Below, piece after piece: positions 17,130 through 24,422 of a stretch of 64,000 bases of DNA. The stretch covers positions 62,001 to 126,000 of the forward strand of contig NZ_JACWMY010000010.1 in the NCBI RefSeq assembly GCF_014773265.1. Reading direction: 5' to 3'. The DNA is from Mucilaginibacter pankratovii. GTDB lineage: Bacteria > Bacteroidota > Bacteroidia > Sphingobacteriales > Sphingobacteriaceae. The notes beneath the pieces are model-generated. The model did not search any database, had not been told where the DNA came from, and saw only the letters and a list, made by a program, of their open reading frames with translations. The translations under genes were made by a program, and so were the position numbers. The number at the start of each line of letters is the position of its first letter. Positions within the stretch are counted from its first letter, which is position 1.

Positions 17130-18113
17130 TTATGAAGTATACGAGAACTTTTTTGGGGTAATGCCATACTGCTTTGCAAACAATCTGCTAAAGTGGCTAA
17201 GGTTTGAAAACCCCAACTCATAGCCAACCTCAGAAACTGAATGCTTAGCCTGTTTCAGCAGAAAAGCGGCCTCTTCCATCCTTGCCTTTTGGTAATAATT
17301 ATAGATTGTATCTCCAAATGTTTGCTTAAACAGCTGCTTAAGTTTTGTCTCGCTCATTGAAGCCATAGTGGCTAATTCACTTAGAACAGGCGGAGTACTC
17401 AGATCACTCAATACTTCATTGCGAATGACCAAAAGCTTTTCCGCATCGTTGCTATTTATATTTTTAAAAGTGGTATGCTCCCTGAGCGATAGCTTACTAA
17501 AAAGCAAGTACATCAGCTCCTGTACCTTAATTTGCACATAGAAATTATTCAGGGAGTTATTCATGTCGATGGATACAATATTTTTAAGCAGTAATTGCAT
17601 TTCTGCATCTAAGCTTTCGAAAAAGAGAAAGGAAGCATTTTCTGCTGTAATGGTTTTTAAGGTACCGTTGGGTTTTTCAATAGATAGAACTGAGCGTAGT
17701 CTGTTAGCAGTGATCCCGACTACTATGTATTGAATGTTGCTGCCGGCAGGAAACCGGATTTCCGTACGTAAATCATTTGATGATAGAAGTATAGAAGAAT
17801 CATTTTTTTGTGAGCCTGGCATGTTTGCCTTGCTATGATATTTAACTTCAAGATCTTCCCTGTCATTATAAAAGAAAATGGTACGTACATTATTAGCTAC
17901 TGCAGCCGGATTGCGTTTAACAATTAAGTCTTCTTTTAATATATAACGGTGGATCGTTAATTTGAAATCGTCCCCAAACCCAACTTTACGTACATAACCT
18001 TCTCCAAGTGTCTTCGGAATTTCCAATAGATTATCCCTTACAGGCGCGTTGATCTGTTTTGAAAACAGTGTTATAAAGTCAAAACCCGGGGCTGTTGTAA
18101 ATTCAAAAATCAT
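17130..18113 (-). CDS. AraC-family transcriptional regulator
   Basis: A 327-residue protein. The C-terminal 100 residues are an AraC DNA-binding domain with two helix-turn-helix units: PPVLSELATMASMSETKLKQ, then KHSVSEVGYELGFSNLSHFS and QYGITPKKF. The N-terminal 220 residues resemble no named sensor domain that I can identify. It is followed by the quinone reductase-like and Old Yellow Enzyme genes, so it probably controls them; the gaps of 126 and 90 bases leave room for separate promoters. Confidence 0.87.
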   Translation of the reverse strand: MIFEFTTAPGFDFITLFSKQINAPVRDNLLEIPKTLGEGYVRKVGFGDDFKLTIHRYILKEDLIVKRNPAAVANNVRTIFFYNDREDLEVKYHSKANMPGSQKNDSSILLSSNDLRTEIRFPAGSNIQYIVVGITANRLRSVLSIEKPNGTLKTITAENASFLFFESLDAEMQLLLKNIVSIDMNNSLNNFYVQIKVQELMYLLFSKLSLREHTTFKNINSNDAEKLLVIRNEVLSDLSTPPVLSELATMASMSETKLKQLFKQTFGDTIYNYYQKARMEEAAFLLKQAKHSVSEVGYELGFSNLSHFSRLFAKQYGITPKKFSYTS

Positions 18114-18301
18114 TACAGGAAGTAACTAATTAAAATATCTAAGGTTAAGTAAATCTCTTAAAGTTTAAATCAACATATTGCACCACGGTAGAGACATAAA
18201 GGCATTAAACATTCATAGCAGAGGCTTTTTTGTTTGATTTTTTTAGTCGGTTTGCAAACCGTAAATCACCATTAGTATGAAATGATAATATCCCGAGTGG
18301 C

Positions 18302-18667
18302 TTAAGACCCCCGCAATATCTTCTCCATCTTTCTTCCCTTTGCTAACTCATCCACCAACTTATCCAAATATCTCACCTGCTGCGTTAGCATATTCTCTAT
18401 TTCTTCTATACGGTACCCACAAATTATTCCGGTGATGAGTTGCGCATTGGGGTTTAGCGAAGCTTCCTGAAAGAATGTTTCAAAAGTTGCTTTTTTTTCA
18501 ATTAGCTCTTTTAACTTTTCGTTATCAAAGCCTGTTAGCCAATTTATTACCTGGTGCAACTCTTCTTTTGTTCTGCCTTTCTTCTCCACTTTTGCGAGGT
18601 ACAAAGGATAAACCGAGGAGAAGGTCATTTTTGCAATACGCTCGTTATGTATGTCGGTGGTGTTCAT
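18302..18667 (-). CDS. DUF2200-family protein
   Basis: A 121-residue soluble protein matching what I know of DUF2200: start NTTDIHNERIAKMTFSSVYP, a conserved INWLTGF segment, FFQEASLNPNAQLITG and a C-terminal LDKLVDELAKGRKMEKILR. The family has no assigned function. Many members start with a similar HxRIAxMxFxxVYPxY pattern. It is divergent from the ArsR gene and may share the operator region at 18755-18796. Confidence 0.8.
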   Translation of the reverse strand: MNTTDIHNERIAKMTFSSVYPLYLAKVEKKGRTKEELHQVINWLTGFDNEKLKELIEKKATFETFFQEASLNPNAQLITGIICGYRIEEIENMLTQQVRYLDKLVDELAKGRKMEKILRGS

Positions 18668-18754
18668 ATACCTATCTTGTTATCGGATGGCGATTATACC
18701 CCAAAATACCTTGTAAAACTCAATTCTCAAATTATTTTTTTCAATAAAATTTGC

Positions 18755-18796
18755 GTAGCTAAATAACTACATATATATTCGTAGTCAAATAGCTAC
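18755..18796. promoter_or_regulatory. Two ArsR-type operator palindromes
   Basis: GTAGCTAAATAACTAC (18755-18770) and GTAGTCAAATAGCTAC (18781-18796) are two 16-base palindromes with the same GTAG-N8-CTAC frame, 26 bases apart centre to centre. The second ends 3 bases before the ArsR start codon. The position and the dyad symmetry fit autorepression by the ArsR dimer, and perhaps control of the divergent DUF2200 gene. Confidence 0.65.
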
Positions 18797-18799
18797 ATA

Positions 18800-19129
18800 A
18801 TGAATTTACGACGAGATGTATTCCAGGCCATTGCCGACCCAACACGGCGGGCTATACTGCTGTTGGTTGCTACGCAAGCAATGACGGCTGGCGCGATAGC
18901 CTCAAACTTCGACACCGCGAGGCCTACGGTTTCCAAACACCTGCAAATACTTACCGAGTGCGAACTGGTGGCACAAACGCAAAACGGGAGGGAAGTTTAC
19001 TACCATATCAATGCAAAAAATATGAAAGAAGTAGCCGACTTTATCGAACCCTTCCGCCAGATGTGGGATGACCGGTTCAACAAACTGGAAGCCATTATGA
19101 AAACCTACCAAACCAAAAAAACAACCTGA
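18800..19129 (+). CDS. ArsR/SmtB-family winged-helix repressor
   Basis: A 109-residue regulator. The N-terminal DVFQAIADPTRRAILLLV and the recognition helix segment FDTARPTVSKHLQILTECELV are hallmarks of ArsR proteins of the SdpR/YdfF kind, usually without metal-binding cysteines; none of the classical CXC sites is present. The next gene starts 1 base after its stop, so the two are coupled. ArsR genes of this group are very often followed by AHSA1/SRPBCC and DoxX genes, as here. The ligand is unknown. Confidence 0.9.
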   Translation: MNLRRDVFQAIADPTRRAILLLVATQAMTAGAIASNFDTARPTVSKHLQILTECELVAQTQNGREVYYHINAKNMKEVADFIEPFRQMWDDRFNKLEAIMKTYQTKKTT

Positions 19130-19130
19130 T

Positions 19131-19598
19131 ATGGAATTAAAAACAAAGATCAGCGCCGAAAATGGCCAACACGATCTGCTGATAACGCGGGAGTTTGACC
19201 TGCCCCTGGAATTGCTGTTTAAAGCGCATGTAGAGCCGGAAATTGTGGCGCAATGGATGGGGACGAAGGTGCTTAAACTCGAAAATAAGAAGCATGGCGG
19301 CTGGGCCTTTGAAACAAGCGACGCTAATGGTAACGTGGTGTTTCGCGCTGATGGGGTGTTCCATGAGTTTGTGCCCAACCAGAAGATCACACGCACATTT
19401 GAAATGGAGAACGCGCCGTTTGGCGTTCAATTAGAATTTTTAGAATTCGAAAAATTGACCGAAGACACCAGTAAGATCAGTATACATACTGTGTTTAAAT
19501 CGGGCGACCTGAGAGACCAGATGCTGCGGCTTCCTTTTGCCCAGGGCCTCAATATGGCGCATAACCGCTTACAGGACGCTGCAAACAAATTAAAATAA
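19131..19598 (+). CDS. SRPBCC/AHSA1-domain protein
   Basis: A 155-residue START-like protein of the AHSA1 family (activator of Hsp90 ATPase homologue). It has LLITREFDLPLELLFKAHVEPEIVAQWMG near residues 15-45 and the C-terminal helix MLRLPFAQGLNMAHNRLQ. Such domains bind hydrophobic ligands in a central cavity; no reaction is known for this type. It is translationally coupled to the ArsR gene upstream and followed 8 bases later by a DoxX-like gene. Confidence 0.87.
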   Translation: MELKTKISAENGQHDLLITREFDLPLELLFKAHVEPEIVAQWMGTKVLKLENKKHGGWAFETSDANGNVVFRADGVFHEFVPNQKITRTFEMENAPFGVQLEFLEFEKLTEDTSKISIHTVFKSGDLRDQMLRLPFAQGLNMAHNRLQDAANKLK

Positions 19599-19606
19599 AA
19601 CACATC

Positions 19607-19987
19607 ATGACAAAACGGAATAAAATTATCTATTGGGTAGCTACACTTTGGTTGGCATTAGGAATGACGGCCACTGGGATTGTACAACTCATCAAACAAA
19701 AAGAAGAAGTAGAGATGATGGCACATTTAGGCTACCCCAGCTACTTTTTAACCATACTGGGCGTTTGGAAAATTTTAGGCGTTGTAACGGTGCTAATCCC
19801 TAAATTTACTTTATTGAAGGAGTGGGCCTATGCAGGATTTTTCTTTTCCATGTCGGGTGCCTTATTTTCACATTTAGCCGTTGGAGACGGGGGCAAAGAG
19901 TTTTTCGGGCCGGCGTTACTGTTAGTGCTAACAGTTATATCATGGTATTTCAGGCCTGTCGAAAGAAGGGTCGTAACAGCAAATTAA
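19607..19987 (+). CDS. DoxX-like membrane protein
   Basis: A 126-residue integral membrane protein with four predicted helices (about 8-28, 48-65, 72-92, 98-115). MMAHLGYPSYFLTILGVWKILG is the DoxX-like core. Family members are linked loosely to redox or sulfur metabolism, but no activity is established for this branch. It is the third gene of the ArsR operon. Confidence 0.85.
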   Translation: MTKRNKIIYWVATLWLALGMTATGIVQLIKQKEEVEMMAHLGYPSYFLTILGVWKILGVVTVLIPKFTLLKEWAYAGFFFSMSGALFSHLAVGDGGKEFFGPALLLVLTVISWYFRPVERRVVTAN

Positions 19988-20002
19988 TAAATAATAGATT
20001 GC

Positions 20003-20567
20003 ATGAAAAACGATAAAAAGAACTTGCCCGCAGAACGATCTGAAGAACTACTTGCGTTGTTGAAAGCTCGTTTTGAAAAACATGAACCGCCACACAGGCC
20101 TTGAATGGGCTAATGTACAGGCTAAGCTGGAGGCTATGCCCCAAAAACTATGGTCGCTTGATGAAATGGAAACAACCGGCGGCGAACCGGATGTTGTTGC
20201 CCGGGACGAAAATACGGGCGAATACTTTTTTTATGATTGCGCGGCAGAGAGCCCTAAAGGCCGCAGAAGCGTTTGTTATGACCACGCGGCGCTGGAATCG
20301 AGAAAGGAGTATAAACCGGAAAATAGTGCGGTTGGTATGGCCGCCGAGATGGGCATCGAGATATTGACAGAAGAACAATACCGCGAATTGCAAACACTTG
20401 GTAAGTTCGACCTGAAAACATCCAGTTGGGTGCAAACGCCTGCCAATATAAGGAAACTTGGCGGCGCCGTTTTTTGCGACAGGCGGTACGATACTGTGTT
20501 TTTTTATCATAATGGGGCGGAATCCTATTACGCTGCCAGGGGCTTTCGTGGCTCGTTAAGAGTTTGA
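20003..20567 (+). pseudogene. DUF4256-family gene split by a one-base frameshift
   Basis: ATG at 20003 opens a frame reading KARFEK up to 20080, then shifts to a frame that stops at 20102-20104. The rest of the family sequence (NMNRHTGLEWANVQAKLEA onward, to GFRGSLRV) is intact in another frame from about 20073 to 20567. DUF4256 proteins carry ARFEKNMNRH as one unbroken stretch. The break is at a run of five A bases (20076-20080); six A's would restore one 188-residue protein. It is a true mutation, a slippage site or a sequencing error. The second part lacks its own ATG close to the start (TTG 20073, ATG 20082). Function of the family is unknown. Confidence 0.85.
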
Positions 20568-20588
20568 GCTTGTATAAAATAAGATATT

Positions 20589-21185
20589 ATGACAGAGAAC
20601 GGAATGAATCCGAAGGTTGATTTCTACTTCAACAAAGTCCAAAAGTGGCAGGAAGAGATCGTGAAACTAAGAGCGATCATCCTTGCTTGCGGGCTTACCG
20701 AGGAGTTGAAGTGGGGTTGTCCTTGCTACACGTTTCAGCAAGATAATATTGTATTGATACATGTGTTTAAGGAATATTGCGCAGTGTTGTTTTTTAAGGG
20801 CGCTTTATTAAATAATGCCGAGGGCATTCTCATCCAGCAAACCAAGAACGTGCAGGTAGCGCGACAGGTGAGGTTTACTAATATCGCGGAGATAGTAGAA
20901 CTTGAACCCACCCTGAGAGCCTATATTTTCGAAGCTATAGAAGTTGAAAAGGCCGGTTTAAAAGTAGATCTGAAAAAAACTACCGAATTTGCAGTTGCCG
21001 AGGAATTTCAAGCCAAATTGGACGGGATGCCCGGCTTGGAAACCGCTTTTAACGCCTTAACACCAGGCAGGCAAAGAGGATATCTGCTTCATTTTTCTCA
21101 ACCCAAACAAGCCAAAACGAGGGAGGCGAGGGTTGAAAAATGTATCCCGAAAATCTTTGACGGAAAAGGCCTGGATGATGAGTAG
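20589..21185 (+). CDS. YdeI-like DUF1801/OmdA protein
   Basis: A 198-residue soluble protein. Residues 1-120 carry a DUF1801 domain (GLTEELKWGCPCYTFQ, CAVLFFKGALL), and the C-terminal 60 residues the OmdA-like segment (LTPGRQRGYLLHFSQPKQAKTREARVEKC). This two-part layout is that of YdeI, which has been linked to resistance to cationic peptides in Gram-negative and Gram-positive bacteria; whether that holds here is unknown. It sits behind the broken DUF4256 gene in the ArsR-led run. An alternative start is the Met at residue 6. Confidence 0.85.
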   Translation: MTENGMNPKVDFYFNKVQKWQEEIVKLRAIILACGLTEELKWGCPCYTFQQDNIVLIHVFKEYCAVLFFKGALLNNAEGILIQQTKNVQVARQVRFTNIAEIVELEPTLRAYIFEAIEVEKAGLKVDLKKTTEFAVAEEFQAKLDGMPGLETAFNALTPGRQRGYLLHFSQPKQAKTREARVEKCIPKIFDGKGLDDE

Positions 21186-21281
21186 ATTAGCCGGCAGATA
21201 AACCAATAAACCAATAAACTTTACGGCATTATCCTACAGGCCGGGCCTTCATCAGCAAGCAAAACAAAAACCCCAAAAAAT

Positions 21282-21653
21282 ATGAAACTTGGAGCATTTT
21301 CGGTAAGCCTTAGTGTAAAAGACATTAACGTTTCAAAAGCATTCTATGAAAATCTGGGCTTTACCGTCTTCGCGGGCGGCCTGGAGAAAAAATACCTTAT
21401 CATGAAAAACGAGAATTCGTTGATCGGTTTGTTCCAGGGCATGTTCGAAGGCAACATCCTCACTTTCAATCCGGGGTGGGACGAAAATGCTAAAAATTTA
21501 GAGGAGTTTGATGACGTCAGGGAGATCCAACGGCAACTGAAAGACAAAAATATCCAATTAACAAGCAACGTAGATGAGGGTACTTCCGGGCCGGCCGGCT
21601 TTATGTTAAACGACCCCGACGGTAATGTTATCCTTATCGACCAGCATCGTTAA
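21282..21653 (+). CDS. VOC-family (glyoxalase/bleomycin resistance-like) protein
   Basis: A 123-residue vicinal-oxygen-chelate protein. It begins FSVSLSVKDINVSKAFYENLGF, the usual first beta-alpha-beta unit, and ends with NDPDGNVILID, a metal-ligand region typical of the fold. The family covers metal-dependent lyases, dioxygenases and drug-binding proteins, so no substrate can be given. It is the last gene of the accessory run from 18.8 kb. Confidence 0.85.
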   Translation: MKLGAFSVSLSVKDINVSKAFYENLGFTVFAGGLEKKYLIMKNENSLIGLFQGMFEGNILTFNPGWDENAKNLEEFDDVREIQRQLKDKNIQLTSNVDEGTSGPAGFMLNDPDGNVILIDQHR

Positions 21654-21741
21654 ATAGCTTTATATCAAGTGCAAAACGAAGATAACGAGCCATCGGGCTG
21701 AGAGCAAAGAATCCCGCTGTTAAAGTAAATTGAAAGATCCG

Positions 21742-22866
21742 TTACCCATTTGCATTTTGCGAAAACAGTATAAAAGCCACAATAATTAACGCAATAGCAA
21801 GCAACACCGCCAACGTAATTTTAATAGCGCTTAGCGGGCGCTGGCCAATAACTTCGCCTGTGCTGGCGTTTACAGTAAACTGGTAAACTTTGTTATTATA
21901 GTTGTAAGCACTTACCCAAACCGGCAGCATAATGTATTTAATAGCCTTGTTTCGGTAATCGGTATCGGTGTTGTTGATGCGTTGCTCATCACCGCCGATG
22001 TCGTTCCGTATAGTCGAATTGATCTCTTCCACGGTTTGCGCTATAGCTTTCAGTAAGCCATTTTCAGGGTCGAGCTGGTAGGTTTCAGATCGGAAGCCGC
22101 TCATGTAACGTTCATCAAATTTAGCCAGCATGTCCAGTTTCCAGGGTGTCAGCCTATCCAGTGTTTTTTCGGGTAATGATTTACTGGCCGGCACCAGCAG
22201 ATCGCGAAAGCTGCAATCAACCGTACCCGATGTATACGACCAATTGGTATGGCGCACCTGCCGGGTCTTGGTTTGCGTTTTGCCGTCAACCGTTTCCGTA
22301 TAAGTTTCGGTAGTGTAGTAATAATCGCCGCGCTCGCCGGTATAATCGGTTGTGGTATCGGTATCGTAAGCCCAGTAAGGAAGGTAAACGCCGCTTAACG
22401 CTGCCGACGTACCACCTGCTTTTTGCGCGAGGTCGTTTGGTGCCCACCACAGGCCCTTAAGCCATTTCTGAAAAAAATCCGCGCCTTGTTTTTGGCTTAC
22501 TTCAAACGGTAAAATATAATGTGGCGGCAAATAATTTTTGCCGGCCTGCAAATTTAAAACCAGGGGAGCGGTGCAAAACGGGCAATTATCAGAAGTAACC
22601 GAAGCATCAAGCACCGTTTGCGAGCCGCAGTTTTTGCAGTCGACCACTTTTAAGTTATCAGCGGCTTTTGTAACGTCGATATTCGCTATAAAATCTTCGT
22701 AATCTACAGGTTCTATAACATCATCGGTGTTTGCAATTGCATTGCTTTCGCCGCAATAACTGCATTGCAAAGTACGGGTGCCGGGTACAAAATGTAATAA
22801 CGCACCACAGCCGGCGCATTTTAACGAATTGCTGATGCTATCCGCCGGTTTTAAAAGTTCGCTCAT
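21742..22866 (-). CDS. Membrane-anchored double zinc-ribbon protein (YdjG-like)
   Basis: A 374-residue protein with two N-terminal zinc ribbons (C17-C20-C35-C38 and C77-C80-C95-C98), a central soluble domain, and one C-terminal helix (about 347-368). Databases often mislabel such proteins as primosomal protein N'. Its neighbour is an SPFH protein, 24 bases upstream on the same strand. In Bacillus, the YdjG zinc-ribbon membrane protein works with the SPFH protein YdjI and the PspA-like YdjF in envelope stress. The pair here could be a reduced form of that system; this is inference from context. Confidence 0.75.
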   Translation of the reverse strand: MSELLKPADSISNSLKCAGCGALLHFVPGTRTLQCSYCGESNAIANTDDVIEPVDYEDFIANIDVTKAADNLKVVDCKNCGSQTVLDASVTSDNCPFCTAPLVLNLQAGKNYLPPHYILPFEVSQKQGADFFQKWLKGLWWAPNDLAQKAGGTSAALSGVYLPYWAYDTDTTTDYTGERGDYYYTTETYTETVDGKTQTKTRQVRHTNWSYTSGTVDCSFRDLLVPASKSLPEKTLDRLTPWKLDMLAKFDERYMSGFRSETYQLDPENGLLKAIAQTVEEINSTIRNDIGGDEQRINNTDTDYRNKAIKYIMLPVWVSAYNYNNKVYQFTVNASTGEVIGQRPLSAIKITLAVLLAIALIIVAFILFSQNANG

Positions 22867-22890
22867 TTACAGGTAAATTTCAGTTGATGC

Positions 22891-24003
22891 TTAGGCTAAG
22901 GGCGGTGGTTCGTTATTAAAAAGATCGGTAAGCTCGGCAACCGTTCCGGCGGCAACCCAGGCGGCCATGCCTTTTTTCCAAACCATGGTTTCTTTATTGA
23001 TCGTTTTGGTTGCGATCATGCTATCAATATCTGCCAAACTATGCGGCCCGTCGGACTTGCCATCTACTGCAATATGATATTGGGTAGTTGGCAGGGGTGG
23101 AGGTGCATCTGCACCGGATGGGTTGTTACCATCAAAGTTATTTTGCTTAAATACGTTGCCTACCTGGTTCATCATGGCGGCGCCAACACCAAGGCCCATG
23201 CCAGCGGCGCCAAGGTTTCCGCCAATACTGTTCTCGGCAGATTTTTCCATCGCGTTGGCAGCCTGGAACTGCGCGTAGGCCCCAAGATTACCTATAATGC
23301 CCATTTGGCTGCGTTTATCCAGCGCGGCCTCAACTTCTGCCGGTAGCGAAATATTCTCTACCAACAGCTTGGAAAGGTTAAGTCCGAGTTCGGCAAAATC
23401 CGGCTGTATGGTATCAGACATCAGCACGCCCATTTCGTTGTAATTGGCGGCAAGGTCCAGTATGGGTATTTTAGATTGCGCCACCGCGTCTATACCGCGG
23501 GCCACAATGGTATTGCGTAGTTGCTCGTTAATGTGCTCAACAATAAATTCGGGGTTGGTTGCCGATACCTGGCTCAAAAACACTTTTGGATCCTGTACCT
23601 TAAAATTAAAAGAACCGAATGCGCGCAGCCTAACGGGGCCAAACTCGGCATCGCGTATCATCACCGGGTTTTTGGTTCCCCATTTTTGGTTTACAAACTG
23701 GCGCGTACTTACAAAATAAACGTCGGCCTTAAAGGGGCTGTTAAAGCCGTACTTCCAACTTTGCAGGGTGGTGAGGATGGGCATGTTTTCGGTATGCAGC
23801 TCGTACATGCCGGGCAAAAACACATCGGCAACTTGTCCTTCGTTCAAAAAAACAGCAGCCTGTGATTCGCGCACGGTAAGTTTAGCGCCCATCTTTATAG
23901 CGTTGTCATTCCGCGGAAATTTCCAAACCAAGGTGTCCTGGGTAGTATCTACCCATTCTATCACATCTATAAATTCGTTTAGGAGTTTACTGAAGAAGCC
24001 CAT
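22891..24003 (-). CDS. SPFH-domain protein with C-terminal GYF-like domain (YdjI-like)
   Basis: A 370-residue protein. The first 240 residues form an SPFH-type domain (start MGFFSKLLNEFIDVIEWVD, then AAVFLNEGQVADVFLPGMYEL) of the kind annotated as virion core protein-like or YdjI. A glycine/alanine/methionine-rich hinge (about 250-285) follows. The C-terminus (about 308-362) matches a GYF_2 domain (DGKSDGPHSLADIDSMI, MVWKKGMAAWVAAG), which typically binds proline-rich peptides. It is cotranscribed with the zinc-ribbon membrane protein. A role in membrane organisation or stress is likely but unproven. Confidence 0.8.
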   Translation of the reverse strand: MGFFSKLLNEFIDVIEWVDTTQDTLVWKFPRNDNAIKMGAKLTVRESQAAVFLNEGQVADVFLPGMYELHTENMPILTTLQSWKYGFNSPFKADVYFVSTRQFVNQKWGTKNPVMIRDAEFGPVRLRAFGSFNFKVQDPKVFLSQVSATNPEFIVEHINEQLRNTIVARGIDAVAQSKIPILDLAANYNEMGVLMSDTIQPDFAELGLNLSKLLVENISLPAEVEAALDKRSQMGIIGNLGAYAQFQAANAMEKSAENSIGGNLGAAGMGLGVGAAMMNQVGNVFKQNNFDGNNPSGADAPPPLPTTQYHIAVDGKSDGPHSLADIDSMIATKTINKETMVWKKGMAAWVAAGTVAELTDLFNNEPPPLA

Positions 24004-24422
24004 ATATGTTTAATGTTTTAAAAAAAATAAATATGACAAAAAAAGTGAGATGTAGTTACGCTCTTGCAATTATTAATTTTTCAATCCGCGAAATGTGTGC
24101 AGTCACAGTTAGGGCGGTCTTATATTCTGATTTCCTTTTCTTCTTAAAAAGGGTTGTTCATTTTGTTCACTTTTACTTTTAAGAAAGTATTGATGCCCAA
24201 TTAATTTAGCCATGGTTTAACTGGTGATGTCCCGTAATTTACCATATATATAATTGATTATCTATTAATTACAAAATATCCTATAGGGATATCTCCTGCT
24301 TTTGATGCATGGGTCTGTTGTGTCCGATTTCTTTATATGAAATTTTGGGTATTTGTAGAAGCAATTCAAATTCGCTAAATTGGAATTAAATAGATAATTA
24401 AACCGAATTACCAATTACGGTT
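24004..24422. other. Divergent intergenic region of 419 bases, no gene seen
   Basis: It separates the SPFH gene (minus) from the histidine kinase (plus), so promoters of both must lie here. An imperfect palindrome ATATCCTATAGGGATAT is at about 24277-24293 and a direct repeat TTGTTCATTTTGTTCAC is at about 24153-24169. Neither matches a site I know. Confidence 0.4.

Noticed and set aside
18475..18747. Plus-strand frames of 90 and 70 codons at 18475-18766
   Set aside because: They overlap the DUF2200 gene on the other strand and run into the ArsR operator region.
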